A stretch of DNA of 5,062 bases, taken from NCBI GenBank assembly GCA_019348575.1, contig JAHWJE010000160.1, positions 1 through 5,062 of the forward strand. Reading direction: 5' to 3'. The DNA is from Actinomycetota bacterium (GTDB lineage: Bacteria; Actinomycetota; Thermoleophilia; Solirubrobacterales; Solirubrobacteraceae). The translations under genes and the position numbers were made by a program. A model generated the notes under the pieces. That model searched no databases and was not told where the DNA came from. It saw only the letters and a list, made by a program, of their open reading frames with translations. The first letter of the stretch is position 1; each line of letters begins with the position of its first letter. Shown here in pieces: positions 1 to 5,062 of this stretch.

Positions 1-1
1 G

Positions 2-845
2 CTGCAGGCCGCCCGCGGCGAGAGCGCGCTGGCCCGCGGCGAGGCTGCGGCCGTCGGAGGCGAACTGCAGAGCACGCGCAACGAGCTCCAGTCCGCCCGT
101 GCCGAGCTCGATGCCCGCGGCGGGGAGCTTGCCGGGCTGCGCGACGAGCTCGCCGCCGCGCGCGCCGAGGCCGGGCACGCCCGCGGCGAGCTCGAGACGG
201 TCCGTGCCGAGCTCGAGCGCACGCGCGGCGAGCTCGACGCGTCGCAGTCGGCCGCCGACGACGTCCGCGCCGAGCGCGAGCAGGTCAAGCTGCGCGCCCA
301 GCAGCTGCTGCACGAGGCCGAGCGCGCGCGCGCCGCTGCCGACGCGATCCGCGCGGAGTTCGCCTTCGATCCAGAGCCGGCCGGCGCCGGCGCCCTGCCG
401 CCGCACGCCACGCCCGCCGACGCCGAGCGCTCGCCGTGGTCGGTCCCCGTCACGAGCGAGCAGCCGGCGCCGCCTGCCGCGCCGGCGCTACCCGACGTGG
501 AGCCCGGGCAGGCGGCCGCGCTGATCTCGCTCGACGGGCAGTTCAGGCGCCTCGACGAGGCGTTCTGCTCGCTGCTGGGCTGCCGCGAGGAGGACCTGCG
601 GGCAGCGCGCTGGCCGTCGATCATCGACCGCGAGAACCTCGAGCCACACCAGGAGATCGCGCGCGCCGCGGGCCGGCGAGATCCGGAGCGCGGAGATCGA
701 GACGGTCTACATGCACGCCCAGGGGCTGCTCGTGCCGATCGCCGGCACGGTCTCGCTGCATCGCGCCGATCCCGCCGGCGAGCCCACGCACTTCCTCTTC
801 CGCGCGGACGTCAGCAGGACCTCGGGCGTGCCGGGAATCCTGTGA
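2..845 (+). CDS. Coiled-coil protein with C-terminal PAS-like domain (5' partial, frameshifted)
   Basis: The gene enters from the left edge, so its start is unseen. Residues 1-122 (first in-frame codon at base 2) form a long charged helix with Arg-x-Glu-Leu heptads. A Pro/Ala-rich linker follows at about 124-168. A PAS-like domain starts near residue 172 (AALISLDGQFRRLDEAFCSL; SIIDRENLEPHQEI). After base 670 this frame loses its G/C-ending codons and its PAS character. The +1-shifted frame then continues the fold (GEIRSAEIETVYMH, then THFLFRADVSRT) to a TGA at 843-845. Removing one G from 670-672 joins the halves into about 280 visible residues. Unshifted, the frame runs to 934 and would overlap msrA antisense by 61 bp. 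This is probably a cytoplasmic sensor or scaffold; the PAS ligand and any output domain are unknown. The break could be a sequencing indel or a real pseudogene mutation. PAS assignment is moderately sure; precise function is unknown. Confidence 0.7.
14..235 (+). repeat. Degenerate 21-bp repeats encoding RxEL heptads
   Basis: In the coding frame starting at base 2, Glu occurs at residues 7, 14, 21, 28, 35, 42, 49, 56, 63, 70 and 77, exactly every seven residues. Arg sits two residues earlier in most units and Leu directly after Glu in most units from residue 22 on. At DNA level this gives recurring blocks such as gccgagctcga and cgcggcgagctcga about every 21 bp. The protein outcome is a straight, regular coiled coil. 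The array may continue to the left of the window. Confidence 0.8.
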
Positions 846-873
846 GCGATGGGCCGCGAGACGGCCGGCCGAG

Positions 874-1536
874 CTACGACCCTGCGCCCGCGGCGATCGG
901 GCAGCTGACGCCGGTCCCGCCGAGGCCGCAGTAGCCGCGGGGGTTCTTGGCGAGGTACTGCTGGTGGTAGTCCTCGGCGTAGAAGAACTCGGGCGCCGGC
1001 AGGATCTCGGTCGTGATCACGCCGTCGCGGCCGGCGGCGCGCAGCGCCTCCTGGTAGCGCTCGCGCGATGCGGCCGCGGCAGCGGCCTGCGCGGCGGTCG
1101 TCGTGTAGATCCCGGAGCGGTACTGCGTGCCGACGTCGTTGCCCTGGCGCATCCCCTGCGTCGGGTCGTGCGCCTCCCAGAACGTCGCGAGCAGCTCGTC
1201 GTAGGAGACCTCGGAGGGCCGATAGACGACCAGCACGACCTCGTTGTGACCGGTGCGCGCGCTGCAGACCTCCTCGTAGGTCGGGTTCGGGGTGAGGCCT
1301 GCGGCGTAGCCGACCGCGGTCGTGTACACGCCCGGCATCTGCCAGAAGACGCGCTCGGCGCCCCAGAAGCAGCCCAGGCCGAAGATCGCCTGCTCGGTGT
1401 CGGCCGGGAAGGGGCCGCGCAGCGGCGCGTCGAGGACGTAGTGGCGCTCGGGAACCGCGATCGGGGTCGGGCGGCCGGGCAGGGCCGTCTCGGCGGTCGG
1501 CAGCTCGGTCTTGTGCCTGGACAGGAAGTTCAGCAT
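874..1536 (-). CDS. msrA: Peptide methionine sulfoxide reductase MsrA
   Basis: MsrA reduces the S-epimer of methionine sulfoxide, free or in proteins, back to methionine in the cytoplasm using thioredoxin, and so repairs oxidative damage. The 220-aa product has the diagnostic GCFWG motif with nucleophilic Cys56, followed by [30 protein letters not shown] and a C-terminal [14 protein letters not shown]. Cys203 and Cys212 are the likely resolving cysteines. Length and the N-terminal LPGRPTPI segment match the longer E. coli-like class (E. coli MsrA is about 212 aa), which supports the ATG at 1534-1536. A Shine-Dalgarno GAGG lies 7 nt upstream of it. The gene is divergent from the acyltransferase gene and convergent with the coiled-coil/PAS gene, 28 bp from that gene's shifted-frame stop. 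No msrB is present in the window, so it appears monocistronic here. Confidence 0.97.
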   Translation of the reverse strand: MLNFLSRHKTELPTAETALPGRPTPIAVPERHYVLDAPLRGPFPADTEQAIFGLGCFWGAERVFWQMPGVYTTAVGYAAGLTPNPTYEEVCSARTGHNEVVLVVYRPSEVSYDELLATFWEAHDPTQGMRQGNDVGTQYRSGIYTTTAAQAAAAAASRERYQEALRAAGRDGVITTEILPAPEFFYAEDYHQQYLAKNPRGYCGLGGTGVSCPIAAGAGS

Positions 1537-1543
1537 GCGGGGG

Positions 1544-1547
1544 CCTC
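1544..1547 (-). promoter_or_regulatory. msrA ribosome binding site
   Basis: On the minus strand GAGG ends 7 nt before the msrA ATG, which is normal Shine-Dalgarno spacing. It fixes the msrA start and contrasts with the plus-strand genes at 1635 and 2913, which show no such motif. A TACCGT hexamer at 1574-1579 (minus strand) fits a TAnnnT -10 element and would give a leader of about 30 nt, but no convincing -35 accompanies it. Confidence 0.6.
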
Positions 1548-1593
1548 GGATCGTTCGAGTTGATGCGCGGTCAACGGTAGCGGCCGTCGCGTC

Positions 1594-1606
1594 ACACGAC
1601 GCGTGT
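1594..1606. repeat. Short inverted repeat in the msrA/acyltransferase divergent region
   Basis: ACACG-ACG-CGTGT is a perfect 5-bp inverted repeat with a 3-bp centre. It lies about 14 bp upstream of the candidate -10 hexamer of the acyltransferase gene, roughly where a -35 would be. It could be a small operator half-site pair, but in DNA of this GC content a 5-bp palindrome can easily arise by chance. Confidence 0.25.
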
Positions 1607-1619
1607 CCTGGCGCGCGGC

Positions 1620-1625
1620 TATTAC
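1620..1625 (+). promoter_or_regulatory. Candidate -10 element, leaderless start of the acyltransferase gene
   Basis: TATTAC is an AT-rich hexamer inside otherwise GC-rich DNA and lies 9 nt before the ATG at 1635. No Shine-Dalgarno stands between them. Transcription starting 6-9 nt downstream of a -10 would begin at or next to the ATG, the arrangement known for leaderless mRNAs, which are common in Actinobacteria. The sixth base is C rather than the usual T, and no clear -35 is visible. Confidence 0.4.
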
Positions 1626-1634
1626 CCTGCGCGC

Positions 1635-2885
1635 ATGGCTGACGTCCCGCTGCTCGGGCCCGACCGCAAGCTCGACTTCGGGATCGGCACGCTGATCGCG
1701 GGCGACGGCGTGCGCGGCCTCGGCGCGCTGTTCGTCTTCACGACGCACGTCTGCCTGCTCGCCGACCCCGTCCCGAACAACAACCTGCTCAGCTACGGCT
1801 GGGCGGCGCCGATCCTCGGCCACATCGACCTCGCGCTGTCGGCGTTCTTCGTCCTCTCGGGCTATCTCATCGCGCGCCCGTTCGCGCGCGCGTATGTCGC
1901 CGGCACGCGGCGGCCGCGCCTGCGCAACTACGCGCGCAACCGCGTGCTGCGTGTCGTCCCGGTCTTCTACCTGCTGACGGTCCTCGTGCTCCTGCGCTTC
2001 GGCCTCGACGGCAGGATCGGCGACGCCCCCGGCGCCGACAGGAGCAGCGCGTGGGAGGTCATCAGCCAGTTTCTCTTCATCCAGGGCCAGACCCAGGGGC
2101 CGTCCTCGATCCCGATCGGCCCGGCATGGTCGATCGGCGCCGAGGTGGGCTTCTACGTGATCATCCCGTTCGCCGCCTACGGCGCCTACCGGGCCGCGGC
2201 GCGCCTGCACGGGCCATACGAGCGCGCCGCGCTCGCGCTCGCGGTGATCGCCGTCGTGACCGTCGTGAGCATCGCGCTGCGCGCCTACGACAAGTACCTC
2301 TTCGCGTGGCTGACGAGCCCGCCGGCGATCCTCTACGCGTTCATGCCGGGCGTCGCGCTGGGCGTCGCCGAGCCGCTGTTCGCCAGGCACCTGCGCGACC
2401 GCGAGCGCCTTGCGACGACGATCGCGTGGGCGGCGTTCGCGCTCGGCCTGCTGTGCGCGATCGTCTACGCGGCGTCCGACTACGACCCGCGCCAGACGCC
2501 GATCCACAGCGCGCTGGGCGTGCGCGCGCTGCTGGCGGCGCTGGCCAGCGGCCTGCTGTTCGCGGGGCTCGTGGTGCTGCAGCTCGGCACGGGCCGCGCC
2601 CCGCGCCTGTTCGCCAACAAGGCGATGCTCTGGCTGGGCGCGCGCTCGTACTCGTTCTACCTCGTGCACATCTGGGTGCTGCTGGAGCTCGACTACATCC
2701 TCGGCCGCGGCGAGAGCATCGAGACGCGCGTGGCGGTGATGGGCCTGATCGGCTTTCCGCTGACGGTGCTCAGCGGATCGCTGTCGTATCGCTTCGTCGA
2801 GCGCCCGTTCCTCGAGCGCAAGCAGCGCACGACGCAGCACGCGCCGCCGGAGCCCGCCGCCGCCGCGCTCGAACCGGCGCGCTGA
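1635..2885 (+). CDS. Acyltransferase family 3 integral membrane protein (OafA/YrhL-like)
   Basis: Family members move an acyl group, often acetyl or succinyl, across or at the membrane onto polysaccharides, glycolipids, peptidoglycan-linked sugars or antibiotics. The 416-aa product shows family landmarks in order: R27-x10-H38 in the first helix ([14 protein letters not shown]), [13 protein letters not shown] at 71-83, the basic stretch [18 protein letters not shown] at 97-114, [14 protein letters not shown] at 165-178, [10 protein letters not shown] at 338-347 with His345, and RFVERPFL at 386-393. Several hydrophobic segments between these give a multi-pass protein of about ten helices. The tail from 395 is Pro/Ala-rich and probably cytoplasmic. 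No SGNH esterase domain is fused to it. The start is the first ATG of the frame that keeps the whole R-x10-H helix; it lacks a Shine-Dalgarno. The lipoprotein gene follows 27 bp downstream. The substrate cannot be told, since no sugar or cell-wall gene lies nearby. Confidence 0.93.
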   Translation: MADVPLLGPDRKLDFGIGTLIAGDGVRGLGALFVFTTHVCLLADPVPNNNLLSYGWAAPILGHIDLALSAFFVLSGYLIARPFARAYVAGTRRPRLRNYARNRVLRVVPVFYLLTVLVLLRFGLDGRIGDAPGADRSSAWEVISQFLFIQGQTQGPSSIPIGPAWSIGAEVGFYVIIPFAAYGAYRAAARLHGPYERAALALAVIAVVTVVSIALRAYDKYLFAWLTSPPAILYAFMPGVALGVAEPLFARHLRDRERLATTIAWAAFALGLLCAIVYAASDYDPRQTPIHSALGVRALLAALASGLLFAGLVVLQLGTGRAPRLFANKAMLWLGARSYSFYLVHIWVLLELDYILGRGESIETRVAVMGLIGFPLTVLSGSLSYRFVERPFLERKQRTTQHAPPEPAAAALEPAR

Positions 2886-2899
2886 CAGGTCAGACAGGT
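2883..2899 (+). repeat. GACAGGT direct repeat with overlapping TGAC-N2-GTCA palindrome
   Basis: GACAGGT occurs at 2884-2890 and again at 2893-2899, a perfect 7-bp direct repeat with a 9-bp period. TGACAGGTCA at 2883-2892 is also a 4-2-4 inverted repeat. The pair begins at the stop codon of the acyltransferase gene and its last T is the first base of the candidate -10 of the lipoprotein gene. The position suits a regulator-binding site, but this is inference from placement alone. Confidence 0.35.
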
Positions 2900-2904
2900 A
2901 GATT
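2899..2904 (+). promoter_or_regulatory. Candidate -10 element, leaderless start of the lipoprotein gene
   Basis: TAGATT fits the actinobacterial TAnnnT -10 consensus and is followed by 8 nt (gcccggcg) and then the ATG at 2913. There is no Shine-Dalgarno in the gap, so the transcript probably begins at or very near the A of ATG. This would let the lipoprotein, small ORF and uspA cluster be transcribed separately from the acyltransferase gene. No clear -35 is seen 17 nt upstream, which lies in acyltransferase coding sequence. Confidence 0.5.
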
Positions 2905-2912
2905 GCCCGGCG

Positions 2913-3386
2913 ATGTCGGGGGCGTTGAAGATCTTGTCGCTGGTCGCGCTCGTCGTCGGCGCGCTCGCGGTCGGCGCGTGCGGCGGCGCCGACGAGCGCG
3001 AGGAGAGAAACGCCTACGTGCGCGAGCTCAACGCCGCGCAGCAGGAATTCGCCGACGAGGCGTCGCTGGTCTCCCAGCAGCGTTCGCCCGCGAGCATCGG
3101 CCAGTACCGCCGCACGCTGCAGCGCTTCGAGGCGACGATCGCGCGCTTCACGACGAAGCTGCAGAAGATCGAGGTGCCCGACGAGGTGCGAGCCGAGCAT
3201 GCACAGCTCATCGCCGCGCTGAAGCGCTTCGGTCTGGACTTCAAGCGCGTCACGGCGGCGCTGCAGAACCCCAACCCGCGCAAGCTCAGCGAGGCCAAGC
3301 GCGCGATCGCGATCGCCACGGAGCGGGCGAACCTGCGGATCGAGGCGGCCGCCGCCGCGATCGACTCCAAGCTCGAGCGCGGCTGA
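2913..3386 (+). CDS. Predicted helical lipoprotein of unknown function
   Basis: The 157-aa product starts with Lys6, a hydrophobic run (ILSLVALVVGALAV) and the lipobox VGAC, so Cys23 should be lipidated by Lgt and cleaved by signal peptidase II. Gly24 at +2 and a GGADERE linker follow. The rest is charged and rich in Ala, Arg and Glu. It reads as four amphipathic helices (about 32-56, 62-85, 90-118 and 123-156), with 'IEVPDEVRAEHAQLIAALK' typical of small extracytoplasmic helical-bundle lipoproteins in these actinobacteria. I do not recognise a named family. The start is the only one giving a proper signal peptide. It appears to be the first gene of a cluster with the 29-aa membrane ORF (3 bp after its stop) and uspA. 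Function is unknown; attachment to the outer face of the membrane is likely. Confidence 0.85.
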   Translation: MSGALKILSLVALVVGALAVGACGGADEREERNAYVRELNAAQQEFADEASLVSQQRSPASIGQYRRTLQRFEATIARFTTKLQKIEVPDEVRAEHAQLIAALKRFGLDFKRVTAALQNPNPRKLSEAKRAIAIATERANLRIEAAAAAIDSKLERG

Positions 3387-3389
3387 CGG

Positions 3390-3479
3390 ATGTCGCCGGT
3401 CTGGGTCTGGGTGCAGGTCGCGATCGTCGTCTTCGTCCTCGCCGGCATGGTGATCGCGATCGTCAAGCTCGCCTCGTGA
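3390..3479 (+). CDS. 29-aa single-pass membrane miniprotein
   Basis: This small ORF reads MSPVWVWVQV, then AIVVFVLAGM, then VIAIVKLAS, with ATG at 3390 and TGA at 3477-3479. Residues 4-25 are an unbroken hydrophobic helix with two Trp near the N-terminus. The only charged residue is Lys26 at the C-terminal side, so N-out/C-in orientation is expected. The start lies 3 bp after the lipoprotein stop and is preceded by a GACGG stretch; the stop lies 10 bp before uspA. This spacing suggests translation coupled to both neighbours. All but one of its codons (ATG aside) end in G or C, as in neighbouring genes. The function is unknown; it could be a membrane anchor or modulator for the lipoprotein. 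It is short enough for gene callers to miss, and a chance ORF cannot be fully excluded. Confidence 0.65.
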   Translation: MSPVWVWVQVAIVVFVLAGMVIAIVKLAS

Positions 3480-3489
3480 GCGACTAGCC

Positions 3490-3933
3490 GTGTTCCGTTC
3501 GATCGTCGTGGGCACCGACGGGTCGGACACGGCGACGCAGGCGGTCCGCCAGGCGATCGAGTTGGCGCGGTCGGTCGGCGCGCGCATCGAGCTCGTCAGT
3601 GCCTACGAGCCGGTCTCCGACGCGCGGCTGCGCGAGGAGTCGGTCGTCGTGCCGGAGGACCTGCACTGGATCATCAACCCGCGCGAGGACGTCCTCGCGA
3701 CGCTCGAGGCGGCGGCTGGCGAGATCCGCGAAGCCGGCGTCGAGGTCGACGTGTTCGCCCGTCAGGGCGACCCGGCGGATGCGATCCTCGACATCGCCGA
3801 GGAACGCGACAGCGACCTGATCGTCGTCGGCAACAAGGGCATGACCGGCGCGAAGCGCTTTCTGCTGGGCTCGGTTCCCAACAAGATCTCCCACCACGCG
3901 CCGTGCTCGGTGCTGATCATCCGGACGGTGTGA
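3490..3933 (+). CDS. Universal stress protein, UspA family (ATP-binding type)
   Basis: The 147-aa product is a single Usp domain of normal length. It starts with the typical beta-1 strand and loop MFRSIVVGTDGSDTA and ends with the ATP-binding signature G-2x-G-9x-G-S (Gly114, Gly117, Gly127, Ser128; GNKGMTGAKRFLLGS) followed by the last strand, CSVLIIRTV. These are cytoplasmic, usually dimeric alpha/beta proteins that bind ATP and help survival in starvation, hypoxia or other stress. The start is GTG at 3490, chosen because it gives the family's usual N-terminus; only a weak TGAG lies upstream. It follows the 29-aa membrane ORF by 10 bp and is probably co-transcribed with it and the lipoprotein gene. 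Its last 17 bp overlap the 3' end of the opposite-strand protease gene. The family call is secure; the specific stress is not readable. Confidence 0.95.
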   Translation: MFRSIVVGTDGSDTATQAVRQAIELARSVGARIELVSAYEPVSDARLREESVVVPEDLHWIINPREDVLATLEAAAGEIREAGVEVDVFARQGDPADAILDIAEERDSDLIVVGNKGMTGAKRFLLGSVPNKISHHAPCSVLIIRTV

Positions 3934-5062
3934 CCGCCACCGTCGCCGCCGCGGCGTCGACGAGGCCCGAGCCGTAGTAGCGATCGCGGCCGGCGGTCCC
4001 GAGGTCCAGCGCGGTGGCCTCGAGATGGCGCTCGACGGCGCTGGGCTTCGGGTCGGCGCCGAGGATCCCGGAGGCGAGCACGAGCGCCACGACGCCGGTG
4101 ACGTGGGGGGCCGCCGTCGAGGTGCCGCGAAAGCGCGGCAGGATCTCAAAGCGCGTCGGCGACTCCGCGCGGAAGCTCACGCCGGAGATGTCGCGGCCCG
4201 GTTCGCCGAAGGGCTCGCAGTTGGCGTCCGCTGGGAGGTCGGCGTCGGCGCCGCCGCCCGGAGCGACGAGGTCCAGGCCCGGGCCGTGGTTGGAGTACTC
4301 GCCGAGGCAGCCATGCTCGGTCGTGCCGCCGACGTTGATCGCCAGCGTGTCGTACTTCTTCGCCGGCACGTTCGGATCGGAGCTGTTGCCGGCGGCGGAG
4401 ACGACGACGACGCCTGCACGGCGCGCAGCCGCGAGCGCCGCGCGGACGCCGCGCGACGCGGTCACGCTGCGCGGCGTCGGCCCGTCGTAGAGCTCGAGCG
4501 ACAGGTTGATGACGTCGGCGCCGTTGCGAACGGCGTAGCGGATCGCGCGCGCGATCGTCGACGGGTAGCCACGACCCTCGAAGTCGAGCACGCGGATCGG
4601 CATGATCTTCGCGCGGTACGCGACTCCGACGATGCCGTACGCGTTGTTCGCCGTCGCCGCGATCGTGCTCGCCACGAGCGTGCCGTGGCCGTACTCGTCG
4701 TTGGGATACGGGTCGTTGTCGACGAAGTCGTAGCCCTTCAAGATGCGTGCGGGCGACAAGTCGGGCGAGCGGCGGTACGCGCCGCGCCTGGCGTACGCCA
4801 CGCCGCTGTCGAGAACGGCGATCGTCACGCCGCGGCCGCCGCTGCCGCCCAGGCGGGCGGCCTGCGACCAGGCCTGCGGCGCGTTGATCCCGAACGGCCC
4901 GTTGAGCGCCCACTGCACCGACGTCCAGCCGGCGTTGGCCGCCGCCGTCGTCGCGCCGGAGTCGTTTGGCACGTATGCCGCGCGCGCGAGCAGCCGGTGC
5001 TCGGAGGCAGCCGCCGTCGCGGGCAGCAGTGCGACGGCCGCGACGCCGGCGGCGAGAGCCTT
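3917..5062 (-). CDS. Secreted subtilisin-like serine protease, S8 family (5' end outside window)
   Basis: The frame is open to the right edge, giving 381 visible residues counted from the edge. The first are K-ALAAGVAAVALLPATAAA-SEH, an n-region Lys, hydrophobic core and AxA-type signal peptidase I site, so only a few N-terminal codons are missing. The GTG at 4970-4972 is internal and would remove the signal peptide. The catalytic triad is intact: Asp85 in VTIAVLDSGVA, His126 in YGHGTLVAS and Ser315 in GTSTAAPHV; the oxyanion Asn226 lies in SAAGNSS. Cys252 and Cys282 could form a disulfide. There is no recognisable I9 propeptide: the mature N-terminus leads into GPFGINAPQAW, the usual start of the catalytic core. 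The C-terminus (LVDAAAATVAVTPSG) has no membrane anchor or sorting motif, so the enzyme is expected to be released. It is convergent with uspA, overlapping 17 bp. Confidence 0.94.
   Translation of the reverse strand, partial: KALAAGVAAVALLPATAAASEHRLLARAAYVPNDSGATTAAANAGWTSVQWALNGPFGINAPQAWSQAARLGGSGGRGVTIAVLDSGVAYARRGAYRRSPDLSPARILKGYDFVDNDPYPNDEYGHGTLVASTIAATANNAYGIVGVAYRAKIMPIRVLDFEGRGYPSTIARAIRYAVRNGADVINLSLELYDGPTPRSVTASRGVRAALAAARRAGVVVVSAAGNSSDPNVPAKKYDTLAINVGGTTEHGCLGEYSNHGPGLDLVAPGGGADADLPADANCEPFGEPGRDISGVSFRAESPTRFEILPRFRGTSTAAPHVTGVVALVLASGILGADPKPSAVERHLEATALDLGTAGRDRYYGSGLVDAAAATVAVTPSG

Noticed and set aside
852..866. GGCCG-CGAGA-CGGCC hairpin between the convergent PAS and msrA genes
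   Set aside because: The stem is only 5 bp and no T-run follows on either strand. Such stems are frequent by chance at this GC content, so I do not call it a terminator.
436..1563. A 375-codon plus-strand open frame crossing the PAS gene end and msrA
   Set aside because: It is antisense to msrA over most of its length and has no domain character. Its first part is an out-of-frame read of the coiled-coil/PAS gene.
2051..3487. A 478-codon plus-strand open frame spanning acyltransferase and lipoprotein genes
   Set aside because: It is Arg/Gly/Ala-rich nonsense in a shifted frame over genes with solid motifs; not a real fusion.
1530..3587. A 685-codon open frame on the minus strand opposite the acyltransferase, lipoprotein and uspA genes
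   Set aside because: Its product is low-complexity, rich in Arg, Asp, Ala and His, with no recognisable fold. It lies antisense to genes with clear family motifs and arises because GC-rich codons rarely produce stop codons in other frames.
4014..4490. A 158-codon plus-strand open frame opposite the protease gene
   Set aside because: It is the mirror of conserved catalytic regions of the S8 protease and has no recognisable features of its own.
3490..5062. Toxin-antitoxin, defence or biosynthetic system involving uspA and the subtilase
   Set aside because: The genes are convergent, each is a complete common housekeeping-type family member, and no partner genes or mobility signals are present.

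Overview
The window is very GC-rich (third codon positions almost all G or C) and gene-dense. It looks like an ordinary chromosomal stretch from a high-GC actinobacterium. Protein style fits Thermoleophilia/Solirubrobacterales: secreted S8 peptidases that begin directly with a 'YVPND...QWALNGPFGINAPQAW' type N-terminus, small Gly-Ala lipoproteins, and start codons lying 8-9 nt after a -10-like hexamer. That taxonomic placement is inference. There is no rRNA, tRNA, insertion sequence, CRISPR array or phage gene.

Layout, left to right. (1) About 2-845, plus strand: the 3' part of a gene for a cytoplasmic coiled-coil protein with a C-terminal PAS-like domain. It has a strikingly regular RxEL heptad repeat, and its reading frame is broken by one apparent extra G at 670-672. 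(2) 874-1536, minus strand: msrA, peptide methionine sulfoxide reductase A, convergent with gene 1. (3) 1537-1634: a 98-bp divergent intergenic region with an msrA Shine-Dalgarno, a candidate leaderless promoter and a small inverted repeat. (4) 1635-2885, plus strand: a multi-pass acyltransferase-3 membrane protein. (5) 2913-3386, 3390-3479 and 3490-3933, plus strand: a tight cluster of a predicted helical lipoprotein, a 29-residue single-pass membrane protein, and a UspA-type universal stress protein. (6) 3917-5062, minus strand: a secreted subtilisin-like (S8) serine protease whose 5' end runs off the right edge. Its 3' end overlaps the uspA 3' end by 17 bp, tail to tail.

Functionally the genes share a loose theme of envelope and stress: methionine-oxidation repair, acyl modification of a surface or extracytoplasmic substrate, a lipoprotein, a universal stress protein and an exported protease. 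Nothing in the sequence ties them into one dedicated pathway. I see no convincing new multi-gene system. The most rewarding items are the overlooked 29-aa membrane ORF between the lipoprotein and uspA, the repairable frameshift in the coiled-coil/PAS gene, and the two apparently leaderless starts with small repeats next to them.
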